Shown in pieces: positions 29,739 to 39,857 of a stretch of DNA of 64,000 nt. Within the stretch, counting starts at the first letter, position 1; every line of letters begins with the position of its first letter. The notes under the pieces were generated by a model, which was not told the DNA's origin, did not search any database, and saw nothing but the letters and a program-made list of their open reading frames with translations. A program made the translations under genes and the position numbers. Origin of the DNA: an uncultured Litoreibacter sp. (GTDB lineage: Bacteria; Pseudomonadota; Alphaproteobacteria; Rhodobacterales; Rhodobacteraceae); the NCBI GenBank assembly GCA_947501685.1, contig CANMWQ010000004.1, positions 397,078-461,077 on the forward strand, in the 5' to 3' direction.

Positions 29739-30937
29739 CCTTCCTCTGCAGCCAGAAGCAGCGGATCAATCTCGCCGTCGATCTCAGGATCGACGATGAC
29801 GATCTCAGGCTCGAGCACTTCGGGCTCTAGCGGCTCTTCCTCGGTCTCTGCCAGGTCCTCTTCCTCGGCTGCGCGCTCTACGGCCACGTCGATAAAGCCG
29901 ACGGCCTCACCGATGCCCAGCTTGTCGGAAACGAAGGCCACGACCTCGTCGGAGATATCTTCCGGCGCGACGCTGCGGTTGCCTTGGGTGTTGTAAGAGG
30001 CGGCGATGGCCTCGCGCAACGCCTCGGGAGAGGTGTCCGCGCCGCTTTCTTCAGCCGCGATTTGTGCCTCGTCCAGCGTGGCTTGCAGCGCGTCGAGCCT
30101 GTCCAGTTCAACAACCGCTATGTCCAGATTCGCCAAGGACTGCTCCCAATCGGCACGGGTTTCGGCTTCAAGATCAGGTTCATTTGCCAACAAATCAGCG
30201 CGGGCCATGTCAAGCGCATCGCGCGTCGACAGCTCCTCGGTCGGGGTGATGTCGAGCCCTGCGAGCACTGTATTGAGGGCCTCTTGCTGTGCATCCACAT
30301 CCGCCTGCGCGGTGTTCAGTGCGCCTTCAAATTCGGCGCCCGCGACGCTTGCGGCCACGAAATCGCGGAACGGATCGAGCTTTGGGTCATTGCCGTTGAA
30401 GAAGCCGTTTGCGTTGCGGTTCAACGAGTTAAGCCCTTTCAGCTGCGCATGGAGGTTACGCTCCTTCGGGGCGGCTGCGGGACGCGTCGTCACTTCAGGT
30501 GCGGCCACTGTCGCGGCCTTGGCGACCCGTGTCTTGGTCACTTTCGGCGCGGTGCGGGCCTTGGCCACGCGTTTTGTCTCCACGCTGCGTTGTTTCTTGG
30601 TCAGGCCCAACTTGGACATGGTGTTGTTCAGCCGCTTTTGCAGCTTGTTGCCGTTTCTGGTGCTTGAGGCCTTTGCGCTGCGCCGTTCGGTCGCTTTCGC
30701 CCGGCCAGTGGCCTTGGCCGCATTGCCGCCCTTGTCGGACTTGCTAGCGCCTTTGCCGCCGCCATTGCCGCCGCCGTTACCATTGCCCCCGCCGTTTCCG
30801 CCGCCATTGCCGCCGCCGTTGCCGTTCTTCGCATAGGCCGCGCCGGCCTCGTCAAGCTGTGGCAGGCCCGTGCCGTCGATCAGGCTGGGCGCGCTGAGCG
30901 CGACCGCAGCGCATGTGAAAAGTGGGATAAGTTTCAT
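29735..30937 (-). CDS. Secreted Gly/Asn-rich protein of unknown function
   Basis: The 400-residue product starts at ATG 30937 with a Sec signal peptide (MKLIPLFTCAAVALSAP). After it comes a run of GGGN/GGNG units (about residues 38-64), a Lys/Ala/Arg-rich basic segment to about 160, and then a long acidic, helix-prone region with many Glu/Asp. The last ~40 residues are very acidic. It is therefore a charge-segregated, partly disordered envelope or extracellular protein. Its stop overlaps that of the convergent AlkD-like gene by four bases. Function unknown. Confidence 0.78.
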   Translation of the reverse strand: MKLIPLFTCAAVALSAPSLIDGTGLPQLDEAGAAYAKNGNGGGNGGGNGGGNGNGGGNGGGKGASKSDKGGNAAKATGRAKATERRSAKASSTRNGNKLQKRLNNTMSKLGLTKKQRSVETKRVAKARTAPKVTKTRVAKAATVAAPEVTTRPAAAPKERNLHAQLKGLNSLNRNANGFFNGNDPKLDPFRDFVAASVAGAEFEGALNTAQADVDAQQEALNTVLAGLDITPTEELSTRDALDMARADLLANEPDLEAETRADWEQSLANLDIAVVELDRLDALQATLDEAQIAAEESGADTSPEALREAIAASYNTQGNRSVAPEDISDEVVAFVSDKLGIGEAVGFIDVAVERAAEEEDLAETEEEPLEPEVLEPEIVIVDPEIDGEIDPLLLAAEEG

Positions 30938-31055
30938 GGCAGTGAATCCTCTTTCGCCCCCGGTTGCAAACATGCCTTTCGGCCGTGATATGACCCTCAA
31001 AACACGAAAATGTGACAAAAATAAGGGAGCGGCGCCTGCGCGCGCGGCAACGCGC

Positions 31056-31496
31056 TTAGTTGGAGTAGACCTTGAGCGTGATCAACTCTGTCAGGCCGAT
31101 ATCAAGCGACCGCATCGCCGCAAGGGAGATCTGGCTGCCGCCCGTAGCCTCGCCGCCAAGCGGGATGAGAGTCACCTGAACTGTGCCCCCGCCGGGGCGC
31201 TCCACTATGCCGGGCTGCTCTGTCGTGACCAGCGGGGTTTTCAGCCAGAAGCCCGGCTGGACAGGATCGCCGAGTGCTGCCACCGTTTCCCCAAGCAGGC
31301 CCGAGGCTGGCGTTGCATTCTGCGTGCCGTCTTGACGCTGCAAGACGCCGCTTGGCTCCTGCGCCTCTGCTGTCTCTTGCGGTGCAGGGGCCGCTGGTGC
31401 AGGCTCGGATTGCTCAAACGGGTTCTGCACCGCCCCGCAGGCAGACAGGAAGACAGCGACGAAAAGCGGGGCCAGAGGGCGGATGACTATATTCAT
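31056..31496 (-). CDS. Lipoprotein of unknown function upstream of moaA
   Basis: A 146-residue protein with lipobox LSAC at Cys20, a Pro/Ala/Glu-rich tether to about residue 50 and a compact C-terminal domain. The C-terminal pattern (PGFWLKTPLV, GTVQVTLIPL, GGSQISLAAMRSLDI) is the type found in roseobacterial lipoproteins next to moaA that databases have sometimes mislabelled. It is transcribed away from moaA, so the two share only a promoter region of about 85 bases. Confidence 0.78.
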   Translation of the reverse strand: MNIVIRPLAPLFVAVFLSACGAVQNPFEQSEPAPAAPAPQETAEAQEPSGVLQRQDGTQNATPASGLLGETVAALGDPVQPGFWLKTPLVTTEQPGIVERPGGGTVQVTLIPLGGEATGGSQISLAAMRSLDIGLTELITLKVYSN

Positions 31497-31581
31497 GCAG
31501 CAATGCTAGAACCATTTCACGAAACCATCAACGGCACGGTTGTGGCTTGTGGCGCGGCACCGCCGGGACTAGGATTCCCCC

Positions 31582-32586
31582 ATGACAGCGCCCTTGATAG
31601 ATCCGTTCCAACGCGCAATCACCTACCTGCGCCTCTCGGTCACTGACCGCTGCGATTTCCGCTGCGTCTATTGCATGTCCGAGAACATGACTTTCCTGCC
31701 CAAAAAAGAGCTGCTGAGCCTCGAGGAGCTGGACCGGTTGTGCTCGAGCTTCATCCGCTTAGGCGTTGAAAAGCTTCGTATAACCGGCGGCGAGCCTTTG
31801 GTGCGGCGCGGCATCATGACCTTTTTCGATGCCATGTCGCGCCATCTCGATAGCGGCGCGTTGAAAGAGCTGACGCTGACCACCAACGGCTCCCAGCTTG
31901 AACGCTTCGCGGATGATCTGTACGCCGCCGGGGTGCGCCGGGTGAACATTTCGCTCGACACGCTGGATGAGGCGAAATTCGCCGAGATCACCCGCTGGGG
32001 CCGCCTGCCGCAGGTGTTGCGGGGGGTAGAGGCCGCGCTGAAAGCCGGGCTGCGCGTCAAGATCAACGTGGTCGCGCTAAAAGATTTCAACGAGGATGAG
32101 CTGTTCGACATTGCTGGCTGGTGCGCGGAGCTTGGGATGGATCTCACTTTCATTGAGGTCATGCCGATGGGCGATATCGGCAATGAGAACCGCATCGGGC
32201 AATTCTGGTCGCTGGACGATCTGCGCGCCAAGCTGGCGGAGCAATTCACCCTGACAGATTTGGCGGAGCGCACCGGCGGCCCCGCACGCTATATGCGGCT
32301 GGAGGAAACCGGCCAGAAGATCGGGTTGATCACGCCGCTGAGCCATAATTTCTGTGAAAGCTGCAACCGGGTGCGGGTCACGTGTACTGGCGAGATTTAC
32401 ACCTGTCTGGGGCAGGAAGGAAAATCCGACTTGCGCGCGCCGCTGCGCGCCTCCGAGGCCGACGCTCCTTTGGAAGACGCCATTCGTGCGGCCATCGGGT
32501 TGAAGCCGAAGGGCCATGATTTCGACTATTCCCGGCAAGAACTGGGCGGGCAAATGTCGCGCCACATGAGCCATACTGGCGGATGA
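31582..32586 (+). CDS. moaA: GTP 3',8-cyclase (molybdenum cofactor biosynthesis protein A)
   Basis: Radical-SAM enzyme that starts molybdopterin synthesis from GTP with MoaC. In the 334-residue protein the N-terminal [4Fe-4S]-SAM motif is CDFRCVYC (Cys-x3-Cys-x2-Cys), followed by [10 protein letters not shown]. The C-terminal cluster is [20 protein letters not shown], and the protein ends in the conserved Gly-Gly. No other mo- gene is adjacent in the window. The next gene starts within its stop codon. Confidence 0.96.
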   Translation: MTAPLIDPFQRAITYLRLSVTDRCDFRCVYCMSENMTFLPKKELLSLEELDRLCSSFIRLGVEKLRITGGEPLVRRGIMTFFDAMSRHLDSGALKELTLTTNGSQLERFADDLYAAGVRRVNISLDTLDEAKFAEITRWGRLPQVLRGVEAALKAGLRVKINVVALKDFNEDELFDIAGWCAELGMDLTFIEVMPMGDIGNENRIGQFWSLDDLRAKLAEQFTLTDLAERTGGPARYMRLEETGQKIGLITPLSHNFCESCNRVRVTCTGEIYTCLGQEGKSDLRAPLRASEADAPLEDAIRAAIGLKPKGHDFDYSRQELGGQMSRHMSHTGG

Positions 32587-33644
32587 CGAAGGCTGACATT
32601 CGCGCCACCGAGGTGATCGCGCCCAACTTCAAGAAACGCATGAGCGGCGTCACCTCCACCGTGTTCCGGCTGGTGCCGCGTCAGTCCGAGCAGATCGCGA
32701 TTGCCACCAGCGGGCCGAACCTGCCCGAGGATATCCCGCAAGTGCCTATGGGCGCGCTGATCACCATGCCGCGCTCTGGTCCATCGGGGCCACGCGTCTG
32801 GCATGCACGGCGCAACAACGAGATGCTGGCCGGGCTGGCGCTGAAATACCTGCTGGGCAAACGGCTGAAACTGCTTTTTACCTCCGCCGCGCAGCGCGAC
32901 CATTCCGGCTACACCAAATGGCTGCTCAGACGCATGGACCGGCTGGTGGCGACCTCTGCCAAATCCGCCGCCTATCTGGAGCGCGAGGCGACGGTCATCC
33001 ATCACGGCATCGACACGAATGACTTTACGCCCGCCAGTGACAAAGCCGCGCTTCGCGCTGAGCTGTTCCTGCCCGCCTCTGCCTTATTGATCGGCTGCTA
33101 CGGGCGCATCCGGCCGCAAAAGGGCAATGACCTGTTCATCGAGGCCATGATCGAGCTTTTGCCCAAACACCCGAACGCCCATGCCGTGATGATGGGCGGG
33201 GTCACAGACGGGTTTCGCGACTTTTTCGACGGGCTCAAAGATAAGGTTGCGCAGGCCGGGCTGAGCGACCGGGTGTCCTTTCTGCCGGAGGCACAGGCCT
33301 GGGAGATCACCAAATATTTTCAGGCGCTCGACCTCTATATTGCCCCGCAGCGTTGGGAGGGGTTCGGGCTGACCCCGCTTGAGGCCATGGCCTGCGGCGT
33401 GCCGGTCGTAGCCACGCGGGTTGGCGCGTTCGAGGAGCTGGTGCTGCAAGGCGAAACCGGGCTTCTGGTGCCGCGCGAAGATCAGGCGGCCCTGACAGGC
33501 GCGATCGACGACGCGCTGAGCGACGCGCCCCGGCTCGCACGTTGGTCGAAAAAGGCCCGCAGCCATGCATCCAGCCGCTTTGATATCACCCGCGAGGCCG
33601 CGGCGCTGACCGCCATCTATAAAGAGCTGCTGTCCGCCCCCTAG
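32583..33644 (+). CDS. GT4-type glycosyltransferase, LpcC-like
   Basis: A 353-residue GT-B glycosyltransferase. The N-terminus ([22 protein letters not shown]) resembles the LpcC lipopolysaccharide-core mannosyltransferase group of alphaproteobacteria, and the C-terminal half has a GT4 acceptor/donor site with the E-x7-E-like stretch [30 protein letters not shown] role in LPS core assembly in the cytoplasm is inferred from this. It overlaps moaA by four bases, which is probably chance operon packing, not pathway logic. Confidence 0.82.
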   Translation: MTKADIRATEVIAPNFKKRMSGVTSTVFRLVPRQSEQIAIATSGPNLPEDIPQVPMGALITMPRSGPSGPRVWHARRNNEMLAGLALKYLLGKRLKLLFTSAAQRDHSGYTKWLLRRMDRLVATSAKSAAYLEREATVIHHGIDTNDFTPASDKAALRAELFLPASALLIGCYGRIRPQKGNDLFIEAMIELLPKHPNAHAVMMGGVTDGFRDFFDGLKDKVAQAGLSDRVSFLPEAQAWEITKYFQALDLYIAPQRWEGFGLTPLEAMACGVPVVATRVGAFEELVLQGETGLLVPREDQAALTGAIDDALSDAPRLARWSKKARSHASSRFDITREAAALTAIYKELLSAP

Positions 33645-33660
33645 CGACCAGAGAGCGGTG

Positions 33661-34821
33661 CTATGCGGGCAGACGCTCTTCGACAATGCCCGCCCACCAG
33701 GAACAGCCCGCCGGGATCACCTCGTCGTTGAAGTTGTATTCCGGGTGATGCACGGCAGCCGTGTCGCCATTGCCCACAAGAATATAGGCACCGGGGCGTT
33801 CTTCCAGCATGAAGGCGAAATCCTCGCCCCCCATGACCAGCGGCGCGTCCTCGCAATCACCCGACACTTTGGTGGCAACCTCGGCGGCAAAGGCGGTTTG
33901 TTCCTCGTGATTGGCCATCACCGGGTAGCCCTTCATGTAATTCACATCCATCGTGCCGCCAAAGGTCTGCGCCACGCCTGCGGCAATCTCCGGCAGGCGT
34001 TTGGCGGCCAGATCGCGCATCTCCGTGGACATGGTGCGCACCGTGCCTTTGACGGTGACATGCTCGGGAATGACGTTGAAGGCCTTGCTCTCGGTCTCGA
34101 AGGAGGTGACGGAGACCACGATTTGCTGCACCGGGTCGGCATTGCGCGAGACCAGCGTTTGCAGCGCCAAGACCAGATGCGAGGCCATCACGGTTGTATC
34201 AATGGTTTCCTGCGGCTTGGCGGCATGGCCGCCCTTGCCCGTGACTTTGATCTCGAACGTATCTGTCGCGGCAAAAAACGCGCCGGGGCGGATCGCAAAC
34301 GAGCCGATGGGCTTGCCCGGCCAATTATGCATCCCGTAGACCTCGTCAATGGACCAGCGGTCCATCATGCCGTCGTCGCACATCTCCTTGCCGCCGCCGC
34401 CGCCTTCTTCAGCCGGTTGGAAAATCACCACGACCGTGCCGTCAAAATTGCGCGTCTCCGCGAGGTATTTTGCAGCCCCCAGCAGCATCGCCGTGTGCCC
34501 GTCATGGCCGCACGCATGCATCGCACCGGGCGTCTTGGAGGCGTACTCCAGCCCCGTCGCCTCGTGAATGGGCAGCGCGTCCATATCGGCGCGCAGCCCG
34601 ATGGTTTTGCCGGAGCTGTTGGTCTTGCCTTTGATCACGCCCACCACCCCGGTGCGGCCAATGCCGGTGACAATCTCGTCGCAGCCAAATTCCTTCAGCT
34701 TCTCCGCCACCAGCGCCGAGGTCCGGTGGGTCTCGAACAGGATCTCCGGGTGCTGATGAATATCGCGCCGCCATTCGGTGATTTCGGGCAGCATTTCGGA
34801 GAAGCGGTTCTTGACGGGCAT
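33661..34821 (-). CDS. M20 family amidohydrolase (hippurate hydrolase-like)
   Basis: Zinc-dependent hydrolase of N-acyl amino acids. Start taken at ATG 34821 (MPVKNRFSEM); the longer frame to 34878 adds an unlike leader. The 386-residue protein has the metal-binding motifs MHACGHDGHTAMLLGAAKYL and QPAEEGGGGGKEMCDDG, the dimerisation domain with GKGGHAAKPQETIDT, and the GGEDFAFML motif near the C-terminus. The acyl and amino-acid specificity cannot be told from sequence. Confidence 0.92.
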   Translation of the reverse strand: MPVKNRFSEMLPEITEWRRDIHQHPEILFETHRTSALVAEKLKEFGCDEIVTGIGRTGVVGVIKGKTNSSGKTIGLRADMDALPIHEATGLEYASKTPGAMHACGHDGHTAMLLGAAKYLAETRNFDGTVVVIFQPAEEGGGGGKEMCDDGMMDRWSIDEVYGMHNWPGKPIGSFAIRPGAFFAATDTFEIKVTGKGGHAAKPQETIDTTVMASHLVLALQTLVSRNADPVQQIVVSVTSFETESKAFNVIPEHVTVKGTVRTMSTEMRDLAAKRLPEIAAGVAQTFGGTMDVNYMKGYPVMANHEEQTAFAAEVATKVSGDCEDAPLVMGGEDFAFMLEERPGAYILVGNGDTAAVHHPEYNFNDEVIPAGCSWWAGIVEERLPA

Positions 34822-35018
34822 CGCGGCGATCCTTTGGTGATGAAGCGTGACTATCCCCGTTATATAGCCCGTCCACAAGTGGCTGACAGCGCGGGCTCAC
34901 GCCGCCTGACCGAATAGTGATTGGGCGCGGAGGGCATTCTTGTGCACGCTGCCTGTGATCTGACACGTGACCCTGCTTGCGGGGTTTCAAACCAACCTGT
35001 TCTTCGAAAGTCCGCCCT

Positions 35019-36404
35019 ATGGTTTTGCACCCGCTCTCTTCTTTCAAACTGCCGGTTCTGGCCGGCCTCATCGCGCTGGGCCTCACCGCGCAAAGCATCG
35101 CGCAAAGCGCGCCCGCGGACCCTTTGCCGGACTATGTGACTGCGCAGTTTGGCACGCCGCCGGATATCCCTGACGGCCCGCTCTCCCCCGCGCTGCAAGA
35201 GGCGGTGGAGATTGCATTTATCGACAGCGTGACCCAGCAGACATGGGGGGACGCTCAGCAAATTGCTCTGTCTCAGATCGCCCAATCCAAAGACCCGCGC
35301 ATAGCCTGGCTGATCAGCGACATGTTGCGTTTTGTGTCGTCACCTCGGTTGCAACAAAGCTTCGCGGAAGCCGCCTCCGAGCTGATCGACCAACCGCTGA
35401 GCGCAGGGGCCGCCTGGGGCAAGCTGACCGACCATCTGATGGCCTGGGACATGCCCGCCCCGCCCGATTACCTGACCGCCAAATCGGCGATCTTCACCAA
35501 TATCGTGCCCGGCTGGGAGCGTATTTTCGTTGAGGGCGATATCGACTGGCGGCTGGTCTCATGGGGCGGCGTGCTGATTGACGACCGCGCCTTCGACACC
35601 ACGGATGATCTGTGCAACTGCATCCCCGCTGTGGACAACCCCGACGTGATCCCCGCAGCACAAGCCACATGGCTGGCCGAGGATGACATCGTCTTTGGCA
35701 TTGTCGTCAACGGCGAGGCCCGCGCCTACCCACGCCAGATCATGGAGGTGCGCGAGATGGTCAATGACACGCTGGGCGGGCGTGATCTGGGCATTCCTTA
35801 CTGCACGCTTTGCGGGGCCGCGCAGGCCTATTTTACCGACGCCGTGCCTGCGGGCGTGCAGCGCCCGGTGCTGCGCACGTCGGGGCTGCTGATCCGCTCG
35901 AATAAGGTCATGTATGACATCAACACGTTCTCCGTCTTTGACACGTTTCTGGGCAAAGCCGTCACCGGGCCGCTAGCCGAAAAGGGCGTGGCCCTCGAAC
36001 AAGCCAGTGTGGTGACCACCGACTGGGCAAGCTGGCAGGCCAGCCACCCCGAGACCACCGTGCTGCTGGAACGCTACGCGCTGGGCCGGAACCCCAACTT
36101 CCGCAATGGGCGCGACGCCAATGGGCCAATCTTTCCGGTGGGCGACGTCGACCCCCGCCTGCCCGTCCATGAAGACGTGATCGGCGTGATCACCGCCTCG
36201 GGCCAGCCCGTCGCGTTTCAGCGCTCCACCGCCTTGGCCGCTTTGCTGCGGGGCGAAGAGATCAGGGTCGAGAACGTGAAGCTGGAAGTAGATGCAGGCG
36301 GGATCAAGGCCGTGGGCAGAGATGGCAGCGATCTGGGCAGCCATCAGGCCTTCTGGTTCGCGTGGTCGCAGTTCCACCCCGACACGCAGCTTTGGGGCAG
36401 CTGA
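35019..36404 (+). CDS. Exported DUF3179 protein
   Basis: The 461-residue product from ATG 35019 has a signal peptide (MVLHPLSSFKLPVLAGLIAL, cleaved near SIAQS). The DUF3179 region is recognisable by VNGEARAYPRQIMEVREMVNDTLGG, the Cys pair in IPYCTLCGAA and TSGLLIRSNKVMYD, and the later H-P-E-T-x-V-L stretch. The Cys pair could bind a metal or form a disulfide. The biochemical function of DUF3179 is not established to my knowledge. It is divergent from the M20 gene and convergent with the acyltransferase. Confidence 0.86.
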   Translation: MVLHPLSSFKLPVLAGLIALGLTAQSIAQSAPADPLPDYVTAQFGTPPDIPDGPLSPALQEAVEIAFIDSVTQQTWGDAQQIALSQIAQSKDPRIAWLISDMLRFVSSPRLQQSFAEAASELIDQPLSAGAAWGKLTDHLMAWDMPAPPDYLTAKSAIFTNIVPGWERIFVEGDIDWRLVSWGGVLIDDRAFDTTDDLCNCIPAVDNPDVIPAAQATWLAEDDIVFGIVVNGEARAYPRQIMEVREMVNDTLGGRDLGIPYCTLCGAAQAYFTDAVPAGVQRPVLRTSGLLIRSNKVMYDINTFSVFDTFLGKAVTGPLAEKGVALEQASVVTTDWASWQASHPETTVLLERYALGRNPNFRNGRDANGPIFPVGDVDPRLPVHEDVIGVITASGQPVAFQRSTALAALLRGEEIRVENVKLEVDAGGIKAVGRDGSDLGSHQAFWFAWSQFHPDTQLWGS

Positions 36405-36411
36405 ATAGGGT

Positions 36412-37482
36412 TCAATGCACCAGCCGCACGCGCGGGATCCGGACGCTTTTGGTCTCTTGCAGCAGCCACCGGTAGGTGGGGCGTTCGAAATACCGATAGG
36501 TGATGGCCGCCACGCCGTAGACCAGCAACACGAAGGCCACTGTGGAGACGGGCGACTTCTCCACCCCGGTTTCGCGGAACACCGCCACGAACGGATGGTG
36601 CACCAAATAGACGGAGAAGGAGACATCGCCGAACCACGCCAGCCGCTGGCCCAGCGCTTTGAGCTTGGGCTCTGAGCAGGCCAGAACAAAGACCACGCCC
36701 GCGAAAATCCAAGGCGTCGCAAAGCCCCAAGGCGACTTGCCGGGCAGGAACAGCACAATCGCCACGAAGCTCAAGAGGCTGAGCCCGAGCAACACGGGCG
36801 GCGCCTCCCAGCCCTTGTATTTTTGATAGAGCTCATAGGCGATCAGCCCCAAAACGAAGGCCGCAAAGCAGCGCATCAGGCCTGCATTCAGAATGAATGC
36901 GAAATTGCCGGTGACCGCCAAATGCCCGCTCTGCCACGCGATCAAGGCAAAGCACAGCACCGCCAGCGCCAGCAATCCGGCCAAGGCGAATTGACGATGT
37001 CGGCGCAGGGCGAGCAACGCCGCCAAGACCCCCACATTGACCCAAAACTCGATGGAGATCGTCCAAGCCGGGACGTTGAGCGCCGGGCTTTCCGGCCCGA
37101 GCCCCATATTGTGAATGAACAGCGTATGCAGCACGATATCCGATGTCCGCAGGTTCAAACCGAACAGCAGCAGCACCCCGATTGCCACGCACATCATCAA
37201 CAGATGCAGCGGATACATCCGGAAAAACCGGCGCAGCACGAAATCCTTGAACCCGATATCGAGGCGATAGAAATAGCTATGAGCAAGGATGAACCCGCTG
37301 AGCACCAGAAAGAAATCAACCGCGTAGATGAAGGAAAAATTCCACAAAACCGACAGCGTATGGGCCTGCGGCAATTGCCCATCCACCGTATAGGCCCCGT
37401 CAATAATGTAATGCCCTGCAGCCACTGCCAGCGCAGCAAACCCACGACACATATCTAATGAATAAAACCGTCCTGCAGACAT
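36412..37482 (-). CDS. Acyltransferase 3 family integral membrane protein
   Basis: A 356-residue protein with about ten membrane helices. The family signature is clear at the N-terminus: LDMCRGFAALAVAAGHYI, with the conserved Arg and the catalytic-type His, then FFLVLSGFILAHSY and RRFFRMYPLHLLM. Family members O-acylate surface sugars, including LPS, peptidoglycan and exopolysaccharide. It stands alone between DUF3179 and the glycan-like cluster to its right, which it might serve; that is inference. Confidence 0.9.
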   Translation of the reverse strand: MSAGRFYSLDMCRGFAALAVAAGHYIIDGAYTVDGQLPQAHTLSVLWNFSFIYAVDFFLVLSGFILAHSYFYRLDIGFKDFVLRRFFRMYPLHLLMMCVAIGVLLLFGLNLRTSDIVLHTLFIHNMGLGPESPALNVPAWTISIEFWVNVGVLAALLALRRHRQFALAGLLALAVLCFALIAWQSGHLAVTGNFAFILNAGLMRCFAAFVLGLIAYELYQKYKGWEAPPVLLGLSLLSFVAIVLFLPGKSPWGFATPWIFAGVVFVLACSEPKLKALGQRLAWFGDVSFSVYLVHHPFVAVFRETGVEKSPVSTVAFVLLVYGVAAITYRYFERPTYRWLLQETKSVRIPRVRLVH

Positions 37483-38042
37483 AAAAACACCAATACCAAG
37501 GACAAAAACACCGCTGGCGGATTGGACGAGATCAAGAAGCGCAGCCCCCGTGCCAATTCCTGTCGCATGGAACGAGTGTGTGACAAACTTGCCGTAACGT
37601 CAAGCATGGGGCAGGTAAGGCTAGTTGATGGGATCGGCCTGGGTCGCGGCAAACCTGCCTTCACCTGCCGTCACGTCAGGCTCAAAGATGAGGAGGGCAG
37701 GTCAAGTCAGAGGGGAATTTCGGAGGCCCCGTCCCCTATGCGTGATTGAAGTCTCAGCCGCGTTCAGCGACATTTTGCCAATGCGGTTAAACGGGATTTT
37801 TACAATACTACTCAGCGCCTTACGGAGGGTATCTAACACTCTAACAATAGCCGGTTTGATACATCTGGCCGGCTATCGACAGATACCGGTGCTGGCCATA
37901 GGCGGATTTCCTCGCTTGCCATCGATTTGCCCGACCCCATCTGATTGAAATCTCCGCAATCTTCGTTTAGGAATTGAGGCTGTTCAGGGGTTGCCGCTCG
38001 TATGCTAGTTGACTGGGAATAATACCGTGGGGGTATTCGTTA
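37483..38042. other. 560-bp intergenic region upstream of the 38043-43753 cluster
   Basis: No gene could be supported: the open frames here are short and lack start signals. An 8-bp perfect inverted repeat ATAGCCGG/CCGGCTAT (37847-37854 and 37869-37876, 14-base loop) lies about 170 bases upstream of the cluster and has no T run after it, so it is a regulatory or structural site rather than a terminator. The region is somewhat AT-rich from 37780 to 37870, where divergent promoters could lie. Confidence 0.5.
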
Positions 38043-39827
38043 GTGTCAGACGCGACTGATAATGCTGGGCGCGCGGAAGGGTCTTCCGCTGATGGCGCGA
38101 GCATTGCCGAACTGTTGGACGCTCCTTCTTGGGAAGAGCGCGTAGCAGCCGCGCGCGAAAAGCGGGAAAAGGTTCTGGCGCGCAAGGCGCAAGGAAAGAA
38201 CGATGCCGCGTCTGAGGAGGACCTTTCGGCAGCTGTCGCGGCCCCTTTGCCTCCCGTGCCTCCTGTGGCCCAACCCGATATGCAACACCCCGAATCGCAG
38301 ACCCCTGAAGACGGGGATGCCACGGCTGAAAAAGTCGTGGCTCTCGCGCCCGCTGCTGCGGCGACTGTGGCGGCCGCTTCTGTCCCTGCCGCGACGAAAT
38401 CTTCTGAAAAGCGCGGCCTTAAAAGCGCGGCGTTGCTCTTGGTCGCCTGCTGTGGGGCGTTGGGCTTTGGGATCGCCTTGGGCGCGGGGATTGTGATGAA
38501 TATGCAATCGGAGCGTCCCGCGCAGGCAAATGATGTGGCGGGTGCCAAAACACAGGGCACGGCTGCGGAGGCGGTCGCGACCGCGCCTATTGCAACCACT
38601 CCTGCGGCAACCACCCCTATTGCAACAGGGGCTGCCGAAGCCTCTGAGGCTGACACCGCCTTGGCGGCGGCCTCCACACCTATTGAAGAGCTGGTTGAGG
38701 GGATTGAAACCGTATCGGCCAGCACAGCTTCAGCCAGCACAGCGCGTTTGCCCGCGCCTTCCCCTGCAGAACGCATTGCCGATACTGGCGTGATCATACC
38801 GCAGCAGGGTCCAAATCTGGACGATATGCCGGGCGCGCCGTACGATGTGGAATTGGTGAAATACAAAAGCGACGTGCAGCCGCTTTCGCCGCCCCCGCCC
38901 ACCATCAGCAGTTTGCAGGAGGTGCCGTCACCCGTTCAGCCTGAGGGGTCGTTTGATCTGGGTATTGGGGCTTGGGATCAGGCCGAAGGCGCCTTGGCCG
39001 TGGCGTTTCAAGCAGCACAAACGGAAACGTCACAGGCGGTTTCTCCAAAAAGCCAAGCATCGCTGGCGCTGCCTCCGGGGGTCGATGCCTCGGACGTGAC
39101 AGCGCGCTTGGATGTGGCACCGCAAATTGATCTTACCGGTGCTGATTTTGAGGTTTCCGTGGCCCCGCCAGCGGTCAATCTGAAAGCGCCTGAAGACGCC
39201 CTTGCGGCGCTCAGCACGGATTTGGTCTGGGCCAGCGTGAACAGCTCGACGGCGCTGAACGCGCCCGGTCTTGCCGCGCCTGCGGCACCGAATGTGGCCC
39301 TTTTGCCGCCTGAGGTCGATACGTGGAACGGCGTGCCGATCCGCCCGACGGCCCGACCAACGCTGGCCTCCAACCTTGGCTATGTCGGCGCGGAACTGGA
39401 CGCCGTGAACCTCGTGCTGCACGCGCCCGGCGGGATAGAGCCGGACGCGCTTGATGCGGAAGCCCAGCGGGTCAGAGGCACCGGATTTGTGCTTTCGAGA
39501 ATGGTGCGTCCGCAGTTCAAAGTCTCGAAATCCCACCTGCGCTTTTACAATGAAGCTGACCGGGAATTGGCCAGCGCCATTGCCGACGAGATGGGGTTTG
39601 CGCTGCGCGATTTCTCGTCGACCAACGCGCGGGCCGGGCTGATTGAGGTGTGGCTTGAAGGTGGACCGTCAGCAACCGCGCCGCAGCCAAGCGCGAGGCC
39701 ACGGGCCGCAAGACCCAACCGTCAAAGAAGCGCGCCGCGCAGCCAATCACGGCCCCGCTCAACGAACCGACTGGACCAACTGCGCAACAATCTGGCCAAC
39801 AGATTGCGCAATGGAGATCACCTGTGA
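38043..39827 (+). CDS. Membrane-anchored Ala/Pro-rich protein with LytR_C-like C-terminal domain
   Basis: Starts at GTG 38043. The 594-residue protein has a charged coiled-coil-like N-terminal segment (about 20-50), an acidic Pro-rich cytoplasmic stretch, one membrane helix (about 128-152) and a long Ala/Thr/Pro-rich region expected in the periplasm. Near residues 490-545 lies a compact domain (VSKSHLRFYNEADRELAS, then FALRDFSS and GLIEVWLEG) resembling the C-terminal domain of LytR-type proteins, followed by a basic Arg/Pro/Asn tail. The LytR_C match is by eye. It opens a five-gene cluster with two glycosyltransferase genes. Confidence 0.75.
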   Translation: MSDATDNAGRAEGSSADGASIAELLDAPSWEERVAAAREKREKVLARKAQGKNDAASEEDLSAAVAAPLPPVPPVAQPDMQHPESQTPEDGDATAEKVVALAPAAAATVAAASVPAATKSSEKRGLKSAALLLVACCGALGFGIALGAGIVMNMQSERPAQANDVAGAKTQGTAAEAVATAPIATTPAATTPIATGAAEASEADTALAAASTPIEELVEGIETVSASTASASTARLPAPSPAERIADTGVIIPQQGPNLDDMPGAPYDVELVKYKSDVQPLSPPPPTISSLQEVPSPVQPEGSFDLGIGAWDQAEGALAVAFQAAQTETSQAVSPKSQASLALPPGVDASDVTARLDVAPQIDLTGADFEVSVAPPAVNLKAPEDALAALSTDLVWASVNSSTALNAPGLAAPAAPNVALLPPEVDTWNGVPIRPTARPTLASNLGYVGAELDAVNLVLHAPGGIEPDALDAEAQRVRGTGFVLSRMVRPQFKVSKSHLRFYNEADRELASAIADEMGFALRDFSSTNARAGLIEVWLEGGPSATAPQPSARPRAARPNRQRSAPRSQSRPRSTNRLDQLRNNLANRLRNGDHL

Positions 39828-39857
39828 CCGAAGACATCTATCTTAAAGAGCGTTGCT

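Noticed and set aside
30760..30830. GGGNGGG run as a CRISPR or tandem DNA repeat
   Set aside because: It is in-frame low-complexity coding sequence of the secreted protein, with no spacer structure.
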